Of a stretch of 64,000 nucleotides of DNA, positions 12,694 to 24,505 are shown piece by piece; the first letter of the stretch is position 1; each line of letters opens with the position of its first letter. Both the position numbers and the translations under genes were made by a program. The DNA comes from Prosopocoilus inquinatus (Eukaryota; Arthropoda; Insecta; Coleoptera; Lucanidae): contig CM069873.1 in NCBI GenBank assembly GCA_036172665.1, positions 42,068,001 to 42,132,000 on the forward strand. The letters run 5' to 3'. The notes under the pieces were generated by a model. It did no database searches and was not told the origin of the DNA. It saw nothing but the letters and a program-made list of their open reading frames with translations.

Positions 12694-14140
12694 GAAAATT
12701 TCGTATCTCACATTAGAGTTACTGCAGTCCATCCAAACGTCAAATAACATGATAGATGAGTAAGGATCGATTAGATACATCACAGGAACAACGCTAATAC
12801 GTCTTGTTTCATTTAAAACTATTTCCAGCTTCAGCTGCGTCCGATAACATCGTATCTCACATCAAAGTTACTGGAGTCCATCGAAACGCCAAATAACATG
12901 ATAGATGAGTAAGGATCGATTAGATACATCACAGGAACAACGCTAATGCGTGTTGTTTCATTTAAAACTATTTCCAGCTTCAGCTGCGTTCGAGAACTTC
13001 GTATCTCACTTCAGAGTTACTGGAGCCAATCCAAACGTCAAATAACATGATAGATGAGTAAGGATCGATCACATTCATCACACGAACAACGCTAATACGT
13101 GTTGTTTCGTTTAAAACTATTTCCAGCTTCAGCTGCGTCCGATAACATCGTATCTCACACCAAAGTTACTGGAGTCCATCGAAACGCCAAATAACATGAT
13201 AGATGAGTAAGGATCGATTAGAAACATCACAGGAACAACGCTAATGCGTGTTGTTTCGTTTAAAACTATTTCCAGCTTCTGCTGCGTCCGAAAATTTCGT
13301 ATCTCACATTAGAGTTACTGGAGTCCATCCAAACGTCAAATAACATGATAGATGAGTAAGGATCGATTAGATACATCACAGGAACAACGCTAATACGTCT
13401 TGTTTCATTTAAAACTATTTCCAGCTTCAACTGCGTCCGAGAACTTCGCATCTCACATCAAAGTTACTGGAGTCCATCGAAACGCCAAATAACATGATAG
13501 ATGAGTAAGGATCGATTAGATACAACACAGGAACAACGCTAATGCGTGTTGTTTCGTTTAAAACTATTTCCAGCTTCTGCTGCGTCCGAGAATTTCGTAT
13601 CTCACATTAGAGATGATACTTTAGTCCATCGAAACGTCAAATAACATAGTAGCTAAGTAAGGATCGATTAGATACATCACAGGAACAACACTAATACGTG
13701 TTGCTTCGTTCAAAACTATTTCCAGCTCCTGCTGCGCCCAAAAACTTCGTATCTTACATCAGAGTTACTAGAGTCCATCGAAACGTCAAATAACATGATA
13801 GATAAATAAGGATCGATTAGATACATCACAGGAACAATGCTAATACGTGTTGTTTCGTTTAAAACTATTTCCAGCTCCTGCTGCGTCCAAAAACTTCGTA
13901 TCTCACATCAGAGTTACTAGAGTCCATCGAAACGTCAAATAACATGATAGATAAATAAGGATCGATTAGATACATCACAGGAACAACGCTAATACGTGTT
14001 GTTTCGTTTAAAACTATTTCCAGCTCCTGCTGCGTCCAAAAACTTCGTATCTCACATCAGAGTTACTAGAGTATATCGAAACGTCAAATAACATGATAGA
14101 CGAGTAAGGATCGATTAGATACATCACAGGGACAACGCTA
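12694..14140. repeat. Transition block with CTCCTGCTGC monomers
   Basis: About 9.7 monomers. CCGATAACATCG occurs at 12,841 and 13,139, two monomers apart. From about 13,720 there is a run of three CTCCTGCTGC monomers with GAGTTACTAGAG and AGATAAATAAGG or GACGAGTAAGG. No gene is present. The open frame at 13,266-13,451 on the minus strand is only satellite sequence. Confidence 0.8.
13609..13620. other. 3-bp insertion within a monomer
   Basis: Reads TTAGAGATGATACTTTAG where the sister monomers at 21.65, 26.56, 31.33 and 35.78 kb read TTAGAGATACTTTAG. It looks like a duplicated GAT. The array phase moves by +3. This is the only net insertion of less than one monomer that I found. Confidence 0.85.
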
Positions 14141-16048
14141 ATGCGTGTTGTTTCATTTAAAACTATCTCCAGCTTCTGCTGCGTCCGAAAACTTTGTAGC
14201 TCACATCAGAGTTACTGGAGTCCATCCAAACGTCAAATAACATGATAGATGAGTAAGGATCGATTAGATACATCACAGGAACAACGCTAATACGTCTTGT
14301 TTCATTTAAAACTATTTCCAGCTTCAGCTGCGTCCGAGAACTTCGTATCTCACATCAAAGTTACTGGAGTCCATCGAAACGCCAAATAACATGATATATG
14401 AGTAAGGATCGATTAGATACATCACAGGAACAACGCTGATGCGTGTTGTTCCGTATAAAACTATTTCCAGCTTCTGCTGCCTCCGAGAATTTCGTATCTC
14501 ACATTAGAGATACTGGAGTCCATCGAAACGTCAAATAACATAGTAGCTAAGTAAGGATCGATTAGATACATCACAGGAACAACACTAATACGTGTTGCTT
14601 CGTTCAAAACTATTTCCAGCTCCTGCTGCGCCCAAAAACTTCGTATCTTACATCAGAGTTACTAGAGTCCATCGAAACGTCAAATAACATGATAGATAAA
14701 TAAGGATCGATTAGATACATCACAGGAACAACGCTAATACGTGTTGTTTCGTTTAAATCTATTTCCAGCTCCTGCTGCGTCCAAAAACTTCGTATCTCAC
14801 ATCAGAGTTACTAGAGTCCATCGAAACGTCAAATAACATGATAGATAAATAAGGATCGATTAGATACATCACAGGAACAACGCTAATACGTGTTGTTTCG
14901 TTTAAAACTATTTCCAGCTCCTGCTGCGTCCAAAAACTTCGTATCTCACATCAGAGTTACTAGAGTCCATCGAAACGTCAAATAACATGATAGATAAATA
15001 AGGATCGATTAGATACATCACAGGAACAACGCTAATGCGTGTTGTTTCATTTAAAACTATTTCCAGCTTCTGCTGCGTCCGAGAACTTCGCATCTCACAT
15101 CAGGGTTACTGGAGTCCATCCAAACGTCAAATAACATGATAGATAAGTAAGGATCGATTAGATACAGCACAGGAACAACGCTAATGCGTGTTGTTTCGTT
15201 TAAAACTATTTCCAGCTTCTGCTGCGTCCGAAAAGTTTGTATCTCACATCAGAGTTACTGGAGTCCATCCAAACGTCAAATAACATGATAGATGATTAAG
15301 GATCGATTAGATACATCACAGGAACAACGCTAATACGTGTTGTTTCGTTCAAAACTATTTCCAGCTCCTGCTGCGTCCGAGAACTTCGTATCTCACATCA
15401 GGGTTACTGGAGTCCATCCAAACGTCAAATAACATGATAGATAAGTAAGGATCGATTAGATACAGCACAGGAACAACGCTAATGCGTGTTGTTTCGTTTA
15501 AAACTATTTCCAGCTTCTGCTGCGTCCGAAAACATTGTATCTCACATCAGAGTTACTGGAGTCCATCCAAACGTCAAATAACATGATAGATGAGTAAGGA
15601 TCGACTAGATACATCACAGGAACAACGCTAATGCGTGTTGTTTCGTTTAAAACTATTTCCAGCTTCTGCTGCGCCCAAAAACTTCGTATCTCACATCAGA
15701 GTTACTAGAGTCCATCGAAACGTCAAATAACATGATAGATAAATAAGGATCGATTAGATACATCACAGGAACAACGCTAATGCGTGTTGTTTCATTTAAA
15801 ACTATTTCCAGCTTCTGCTGCGTCCGAGAACTTCGTATCTCACATCAGGGTTACTGGAGTCCATCCAAACGTCAAATAACATGATAGATGATTAAGGATC
15901 GATTAGATACATCACAGGAACAACGCTAATACGTGTTGTTTCGTTCAAAACTATTTCCAGCTCCTGTTGCGTCCGAGAACTTTGTATCTCACGTCAGAGT
16001 TACTGGAGTGCATCCAAACGTCAAATAACATGATAGATGAGTAAGGAT
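14141..16048. repeat. 12.8-monomer segment, first copy (24-monomer spacing)
   Basis: Markers TTCCGTATAAAAC (14,450 and 18,025) and GATACAGCAC (15,161 and 18,736) recur at exactly 3,575 bp. That equals 24 monomers minus the 1-bp deletion at 17,287. The segment contains a TTCCGTATAAAAC monomer, a run of CTCCTGCTGC monomers and several GATACAGCAC monomers. The minus-strand frame at 14,908-15,093 is not a gene. Confidence 0.88.
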
Positions 16049-17715
16049 CGATTAGATACATCACAGGAACAACGCTAATGCGTGATGTTTCGTTTAAAAC
16101 TATTTCCAGCTTCTGCTGCGTCCGAAAACTTTGTATCTCACATCAGAGTTACTGGAGTCCATCCAAACGTCAAGTAACATGATAGATGATTAAGGATCGA
16201 TTAGATACATCACAGGAACAACGCTAATGCGTGTTGTTTCATTTAAAACTATTTCCAGCTTCTGCTGCGTCCGAAAATTTCGTATCTCACATCAGAGTTA
16301 CTGGAGTCCATCGAAACGTCAAATAACATAGTAGATAAGTAAGGATCGATTAGATACATCACAGGAACAACGCTAATACGTGTTGTTTCGTTCAAAACTA
16401 TTTCCAGCTTCTGCTGCGTCCGAGAACTTTGTATCTCACATCAGAGTTACTGGAGTCCATTCAAACGACAAATAACATGATAGATGAGTAAGGATCGATT
16501 AGATACATCACAGGGACAACGCTAATGCGTGTTGTTTCGTTTAAAACTATTTCTAGCTTCAGCTGCGTCCGAGAACTTCGTATCTCACATCAAAGTTACT
16601 GGAGTCCATCGAGACGGCAAATAACATGATAGAGGAGTAAGGATCGATTAGATACATCACAGGAACAACGCTAATGCGTGTTGTTTCGTTTAAAACTATT
16701 TCCAGCTTCTGCTGCGTCCGAAAATTTCGTATCTCACATTAGAGTTACTGGAGTACATCGAAACGTCAAATAACATGATAGATGAGTAAGGATCGATTAG
16801 ATACATCACAGGAATAACGTTAATACGTGTTGTTTCATTTAAAACTATTTCCAGCTTCAGCTGCGTCCGAGAACTTCGTATCTCACATCAAAGTTACTTT
16901 AGTCCATCGAAACGCCAAATAACATGATAGATGAGTAAGGATCGATTAGATACATCACAGGAACAACGCTAATGCGTGTTGTTTCATTTAAAACTATTTC
17001 CAGTTTCAGCTGCGTCCGAGAACTTCGTATCTCACATCAGGGTTACTGGAGTCCATCCAAACGTCAAATAACATGATAGATGAGTAAGGATCGATCACAT
17101 TCATCACACGAACAACGCTAATGCGTGTTGTTTCGTTTAAAACTATTTTCAGCTTCTGCTGCGTCCGAAAATTTCGTATCTCACATTAGAGTTACTGGAG
17201 TACATCGAAACGTCAAATAACATGATAGATGAGTAAGGATCGATTAGATACATCACAGGAACAACGTTAATACGTGTTGTTTCATTTAAACTATTTCCAG
17301 CTTCAGCTGCGTCCGAGAACTTCGTATCTCACATCAAAGTTACTGGAGTCCATCGAAACGCCAAATAACATGATAGAGGAGTAAGGATCGATTAGATACA
17401 TCACAGGAACAACGCTAATGCGTGTTGTTTCATTTAAAACTATTTCCAGCTTCTGCTGCGTCCGAAAATTTCGTATCTCACATCAGAGTTACTGGAGTCC
17501 ATCGAAACGTCAAATAACATAGTAGATAAGTAAGGATCGATTAGATACATCACAGGAACAACGCTAATACGTGTTGTTTCGTTCAAAACTATTTCCAGTT
17601 TCAGCTGCGTCCGAGAACTTCGTATCTCACATCAGGGTTACTGGAGTCCATCCAAACGTCAAATAACATGATAGATGAGTAAGGATCGATCACATTCATC
17701 ACACGAACAACGCTA
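16049..17715. repeat. Interval between the two 24-monomer-spaced copies
   Basis: About 11 monomers of mixed type, including CAGTTTCAGCTGCG monomers followed by CACATTCATCACACG junctions, and GAGTACATCGAAACG monomers at 16.75 and 17.20 kb. The pair GAGTACATCG ... CAACGTTAATACG recurs in the super-unit copies at 24.2, 33.4 and 46.5 kb, so this interval is related to them. No gene is present. Confidence 0.75.
17284..17292. other. 1-bp deletion in the AAAAC landmark
   Basis: Reads CATTTAAACTATT with three A where other monomers have four. It accounts for the 3,575 rather than 3,576 bp spacing of the flanking duplication. Confidence 0.85.
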
Positions 17716-19623
17716 ATGCGTGTTGTTTCATTTAAAACTATCTCCAGCTTCTGCTGCGTCCGAAAACTTTGTATCTCACATCAGAGTTACTGGAGTCCAT
17801 CCAAACGTCAAATAACATGATAGATGAGTAAGGATCGATTAGATACATCACAGGAACAACGCTAATACGTCTTGTTTCATTTAAAACTATTTCCAGCTTC
17901 AGCTGCGTCCGAGAACTTCGTATCTCACATCAAAGTTACTGGAGTCCATCGAAACGCCAAATAACATGATAGATGAGTATGGATCGATTAGATACATCAC
18001 AGGAACAACGCTAATTCGTGTTGTTCCGTATAAAACTATTTCCAGCTTCTGCTGCGTCCGAGAATTTCGTATCTCACATTAGAGATACTGGAGTCCATCG
18101 AAACGTCAAATAACATAGTAGCTAAGTAAGGATCGATTAGATACATCACAGGAACAACACTAATACGTGTTGCTTCGTTCAAAACTATTTCCAGCTCCTG
18201 CTACGCCCAAAAAGTTCGTATCTTACATCAGAGTTACTAGAGTCCATCGAAACGTCAAATAACATGATAGATAAATAAGGATCGATTAGATACATCACAG
18301 GAACAACGCTAATACGTGTTGTTTCGTTTAAAACTATTTCCAGCTCCTGCTGCGTCCAAAAACTTCGTATCTCACATCAGAGTTACTAGAGTCCATCGAA
18401 ACGTCAAATAACATGATAGATAAATAAGGATCGATTAGATACATCACAGGAACAACGCTAATACGTGTTGTTTCGATTAAAACTATTTCCAGCTCCTGCT
18501 GCGTCCAAAAACTTCGTATCTCACATCAGAGTTACTAGAGTCCATCGAAACGTCAAATAACATGATAGATAAATAAGGATCGATTAGATACATCACAGGA
18601 ACAACGCTAATGCGTGTTGTTTCATTTAAAACTATTTCCAGCTTCTGCTGCGTCCGAGAACTTCGTATCTCACATCAGGGTTACTGGAGTCCATCCAAAC
18701 GTCAAATAACATGATAGATAAGTAAGGATCGATTAGATACAGCACAGGAACAACGCTAATGCGTGTTGTTTCGTTTAAAACTATTTCCAGCTTCTGCTGC
18801 GTCCGAAAAGTTTGTATCTCACATCAGAGTTACTGGAGTCCATCCAAACGTCAAGTAACATGATAGATGATTAAGGATCGATTAGATACATCACAGGAAC
18901 AACGCTAATACGTGTTGTTTCGTTCAAAACTATTTCCAGCTCCTGCTGCGTCCGAGAACTTCGTATCTCACATCAGGGTTACTGGAGTCCATCCAAACGT
19001 CAAATAACATGATAGATAAGTAAGGATCGATTAGATACAGCACAGGAACAACGCTAGTGCGTGTTGTTTCGTTTAAAACTATTTCCAGCTTCTGCTGCGT
19101 CCGAAAACTTTGTATCTCACATCAGAGTTACTGGAGTCCATCCAAACGTCAAATAACATGATAGATGAATAACGATCGATTAGATACATCACAGGAACAA
19201 CGCTAATGCGTGTTGTTTCGTTTAAAACTATTTCCAGCTTCTGCTGCGCCCAAAAACTTCGTATCTCACATCAGAGTTACTAGAGTCCATCGAAACGTCA
19301 AATAACATGATAGATAAATAAGGATCGATTAGATACATCACAGGAACAACGCTAATGCGTGTTGTTTCATTTAAAACTATTTCCAGCTTCTGCTGCGTCC
19401 GAGAACTTCGTATCTCACATCTGGGTTACTGGAGTCCATCCAAACGTCAAATAACATGATAGATGATTAAGGATCGATTAGATACATCACAGGAACAACG
19501 CTAATACGTGTTGTTTCGTTCAAAACTATTTCCAGCTCCTGCTGCGTCCGAGAACTTTGTATCTCACGTCAGAGTTACTGGAGTGCATCCAAACGTCAAA
19601 TAACATGATAGATGAGTAAGGAT
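17716..19623. repeat. 12.8-monomer segment, second copy (24-monomer spacing)
   Basis: Copy of 14,141-16,048. Private changes include CTACGCCCAAAAAG near 18,203, CTAATTCGTG at 18,011 and CATCTGGGTTACTGG near 19,420. It ends at a CACATTCATCACACG monomer at 19,625 where the first copy has the standard TTAGATACATC. Confidence 0.88.
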
Positions 19624-22280
19624 CGATCACATTCATCACACGAACAACGCTAATACGTGTTGTTTCGTTTAAAACTATTTCTAGCTTTAGCTGCGTCCGA
19701 GAACTTCGTATCTCACATCAAAGTTACTGGAGTCCATCGAAACGCCAAATAACATGATAGAGGAGTAAGGATCGATTAGATACATCACAGGAACAACGCT
19801 AATGCGTGTTGTTTCATTTAAAACTATTTCCAGCTTCAGCTGAGTCCGAGAACTTCGTATCTCACTTCAGAGTTACTGGAGCCCATCCAAAGGTCAAATA
19901 ACATGATAGATGAGTAAGGATCGATCACATTCATCACACGAACAACGTTAATACGTGTTGTTTCGTTTAAAACTATTTCCAGCTTCTGCTGCGTCCGAAA
20001 ACGTCGTATCTCACGTCAGAGTTACTGGAGTCCATCGAAACGTCAAATAACATAGTAGATAAGTAAGGATCGATTAGATACATCACAGGAACAACGCTAA
20101 TACGTGTTGTTTCGTTCAAAACTATTTCCAGCTTCTGCTGCGTCCGAGAACTTTGTATCTCACATCAGAGTTACTGGAGTCCATTCAAACGTCAGATAAC
20201 ATGATAGATGAGTAAGGATCGATTAGATACATCACAGGAACAACGCTAATGCGTGTTGTTTCGTTTAAAACTATTTCTAGCTTCAGCTGCGTCCGAGAAC
20301 TTCGTATCTCACATCAAAGTTACTGGAGTCCATCGATACGCCAAATAACATGATAGATGAGTAAGGATCGATTAGATACATCACAGGAACAACGCTAATG
20401 CGTGTTGTTTCGTTTAAAACTATTTCCAGCTTCTGCTGCGTCCGAAAATTTCGTATCTCACATTAGAGTTACTGGAGTCCATCCAAACGTCAAATAACAT
20501 GATAGATGAGTAAGGATCGATTAGATACATCACAGGAACAACGCTAATACGTCTTGTTTCATTTAAAACTATTTACAGCTTCAGCTGCGTCCGAGAACTT
20601 CGTATCTCACATCAAAGTTACTGGAGTCCATCGAAACATCAAATAACATGATAGATGAGTAAGGATCGATTAGATACATCACAGGAACAACGCTAATACG
20701 TGTTGTTTGGTTCAAAACTATTTCCAGCTTCTGCTGCGTCCGAGAACTTTGTATATCACATCAGAGTTACTGGAGTCCATTCAAACGTCAAATAACATGA
20801 TAGATGAGTAAGGATCGATTAGATACATCACAGGAACAACGCTAATGCGTGTTGTTTCGTTTAAAACTATTTCTAGCTTCAGCTGCGTCCGAGAACTTCG
20901 TATCTCACATCAAAGTTACTGGAGTCCATCGAAACGCCATATAACATGATAGAGGGGTAAGGATCGATTAGATACATCACAGGAACAACGCTAATGCGTG
21001 TTGTTTCGTTTAAAACTATTTCCAGCTTCTGCTGCGTCCGAGAACTTTGTATCTCACATCAGAGATACTGGAGTCCATTCAAACGTCAGATAACATGATA
21101 GATGAGTAAGGATCGATTAGATACATCACAGGAACAACGCTAATGCGTGTTGTTTCGTTTAAAACTGTTTCTAGCTTCAGCTGCGTCCGAGAACTTCGTA
21201 TCTCACATCAAAGTTACTGGAGTCCATCGAAACGCCAAATAACATGATAGATTAGTAAGGATCGATTAGATACATCACAGGAACAACGCCAATGCGTGTT
21301 GTTTCGTTTAAAACTATTTCCAGCTTCTGCTGCGTCCGAAAATTTCGTATCTCACATTAGAGTTACTGCAGTCCATCCAAACGTCAAATAACATGATAGA
21401 TGAGTAAGGATCGATTAGATACATCACAGGAACAACGTTAATACGTGTTGTTTCATTTAAAACTATTTCCAGCTTCAGCTGCGTCCGAGAACTTCGTATC
21501 TCACATCAAAGTTACTGGAGTCCATCGAAACGCCAAATAACATGATAGATGAGTAAGGATCGATCACATTCATCACACGAACAACGCTAATACGTGTTGT
21601 TTCGTTTAAAACTATTTCCAGCTTCTGCTGCGTCCGAGAATTTCGTATCTCACATTAGAGATACTTTAGTCCATCGAAACGTCAAATAACATAGTAGCTA
21701 AGTAAGGATCGATTAGATACATCACAGGAACAACACTAATACGTGTTGCTTCGTTCAAAACTATTTCCAGCTCCTGCTGCGCCCAAAAACTTCGTATCTT
21801 ACATCAGAGTTACTAGAGTCCATCGAAACGTCAAATAACATGATAGAAAAATAAGGATCGATTAGATACATCACAGGAACAACGCTAATACGTGTTGTTT
21901 CGTTTAAAACTATTTCCAGCTCCTGCTGCCTCCAAAAACTTCGTATCTCACATCAGAGTTATAGAGTATATCGAAACGTCAAATAACATGATAGACGAGT
22001 AAGGATCGATTAGATACATCACAGGGACAACGCTAATGCGTGTTGTTTCATTTAAAACTATCTCCAGCTTCTGCTGCGTCCGAAAACTTTGTATCTCACA
22101 TCAGAGTTACTGGAGTCCATCCAAACGTCAAATAACATGATAGATGAGTAAGGATCGATTAGATACATCACAGGAACAACTCTAATGCGTGTTATTTCGT
22201 TTAAAACTATTTCCAGTTTCTGCTGCGCCCAAAAACTTCGTATCTCACATCAGAGTTACTAGAGTCCATCGAAACGTCAA
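19590..22280. repeat. 18-monomer segment, first copy (33-monomer spacing)
   Basis: The TGAGTCCGAG variant at 19,841 recurs at 24,757. The 4,916-bp offset is 33 monomers minus 1 bp. The same order of CACATTC, CTAGCTTTAGC, GAAAACGTCG, CAGATAAC, CATCAAATAAC, CTGCAGTCC, ATACTTTAG and CTGCTGCCTCC monomers follows in both. The second part of this copy overlaps the start of super-unit 1. Confidence 0.85.
21956..21966. other. 1-bp deletion, super-unit 1
   Basis: GAGTTATAGAG replaces GAGTTACTAGAG. The same lesion is found at the matching place in super-units 2 and 3 and nowhere else I could see, so it is a lineage marker. Confidence 0.88.
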
Positions 22281-23090
22281 ATAACATGATAGATGAGTAA
22301 GGATCGATTAGATACATCACAGGAACAACGCTAATACGTGTTGTTTCGTTTAAAACTATTTCCAGCTCCTGCTGCCTCCAAAAACTTCGTATCTCACATC
22401 AGAGTTACTAGAGTATATCGAAACGTCAAATAACATGATAGACGAGTAAGGATCGATTAGATACATCACAGGAACAACGCTAATGCGTGTTGTTTCATTT
22501 AAAACTATTTCCAGCTTCTGCTGCGTCCGAAAATTTCGTATCTCACATCAGAGTTACTGGAGTCCATCGAAACGTCAAATAACATAGTAGATAAGTAAGG
22601 ATCGATTAGATACATCACAGGAACAACGCTAATACGTGTTGTTTCGTTCAAAACTATTTAGAGCTTCTGCTGCGTCCGAGAACTTTGTATCTCACATCAG
22701 AGTTACTGGAGTCCATCCAAACGTCAAATAACATGATAGATGAGTAAGGATCGATCACATTCATCACACGAACAACGCTAATACGTGTTGTTTCGTTTAA
22801 AACTATTTCTAGCTTTAGCTGCGTCCGAGAACTTCGTGTCTCACATCAGAGTTACTGGAGTCCATCCAAACGTCAAATAACATGATAGATGAGTAAGGAT
22901 CGATTAGATACATCACAGGAACAACGCTAATGCGTGTTATTTCGTTTAAAACTATTTCCAGTTTCTGCTGCGCCCAAAAACTTCGTATCTCACATCAGAG
23001 TTACTAGAGTATATCGAAACGTCAAATAACATGATAGACGAGTAAGGATCGATTAGATACATCACAGGAACAACGCTAATGCGTGTTGTT
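22280..23090. repeat. Stretch replaced between super-units 1 and 2
   Basis: Super-unit 1 has about 5.4 monomers here, including CTGCTGCCTCC and TATTTAGAGC types. At the matching place super-unit 2 has about 2.4 monomers (31,950-32,310) with GAAAACGTCG and CAGATAAC. After this the two align again with a spacing three monomers smaller. Parts of the stretch recur just downstream: CTTCGTGTCTC at 22,836 and 23,283 (3 monomers) and TTTAGAGCTTC at 22,661 and 23,853 (8 monomers). It looks like a locally copied block. Confidence 0.75.
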
Positions 23091-24505
23091 TCATTTAAAA
23101 CTATTTCCAGTTTCAGCTGCGTCCGAGAACTTCGTATCTCACATCAGGGTTACTGGAGTCCATCCAAACGTCAAATAACATGATAGATGAGTAAGGATCG
23201 ATCACATTCATCACACGAACAACGCTAATACGTGTTGTTTCGTTTAAAACTATTTCTAGCTTTAGCTGCGTCCGAGAACTTCGTGTCTCACATCAGAGTT
23301 ACTGGAGTCCATCCAAACGTCAAATAACATGATAGATGAGTAAGGATCGATTAGATACATCACAGGAACAACGCTAATGCGTGTTATTTCGTTTAAAACT
23401 ATTTCCAGTTTCTGCTGCGCCCAAAAACTTCGTATCTCACATCAGAGTTACTAGAGTCCATCGAAACGTCAAATAACATGATAGAAAAATAAGGATCGAT
23501 TAGATACATCACAGGAACAACGCTAATACGTGTTGTTTCGTTTAAAACTATTTCCAGCTCCTGCTGCCTCCAAAAACTTCGTATCTCACATCAGAGTTAC
23601 TAGAGTATATCGAAACGTCAAATAACATGATAGACGAGTAAGGATCGATTAGATACATCACAGGAACAACGCTAATGCGTGTTGTTTCATTTAAAACTAT
23701 TTCCAGCTTCTGCTGCGTCCGAAAATTTCGTATCTCACATCAGAGTTACTGGAGTCCATCGAAACGTCAAATAACATAGTAGATAAGTAAGGATCGATTA
23801 GATACATCACAGGAACAACGCTAATACGTGTTGTTTCGTTCAAAACTATTTAGAGCTTCTGCTGCGTCCGAGAACTTTGTATCTCACATCAGAGTTACTG
23901 GAGTCCATTCAAACATCAAATAACATGATAGATGAGTAAGGATCGATTAGATACATCACAGGGACAACGCTAATGCGTGTTGTTTCGTTTAAAACTATTT
24001 CTAGCTTCAGCTGCGTCCGAGAACTTCGTATCTCACATCAAAGTTACTGGAGTCCATCGAAACGCCAAATAACATGATAGAGGAGTAAGGATCGATTAGA
24101 TACATCACAGGAACAACGCTAATGCGTGTTGTTTCGTTTAAAACTATTTCCAGCTTCTGCTGCGTCCGAAAATTTCGTATCTCACATTAGAGTTACTGGA
24201 GTACATCGAAATGTCAAATAACATGATAGATGAGTAAGGATCGATTAGATACATCACAGGAACAACGTTAATACGTGTTGTTTCATTTAAAACTATTTCC
24301 AGCTTCAGCTGCGTCCGAGAACTTCGTATCTCACATCAAAGTTACTGGAGTCCATCGAAACGCCAAATAACATGATAGATGAGTAAGGATCGATTAGATA
24401 CATCACAGGAACAACTCTAATGCGTGTTGTTTCATTTAAAACTATTTCCAGTTTCAGCTGCGTCCGAGAACTTCGTATCTCACATCAGGGTTACTGGAGT
24501 CCATC

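Noticed and set aside
13266..13451. 61-codon minus-strand open reading frame
   Set aside because: It is antisense satellite sequence spanning 1.25 monomers. Its ATG exists only because this monomer has CGCATCTC instead of CGTATCTC. There is no ribosome-site, promoter or protein-family evidence, and the unit length (not a multiple of three) rules out a conserved repeated protein.
14908..15093. 61-codon minus-strand open reading frame
   Set aside because: Same artefact as at 13,266-13,451, arising from the same T-to-C change at the antisense start. The similarity of the two peptides comes from the satellite, not from a gene family.
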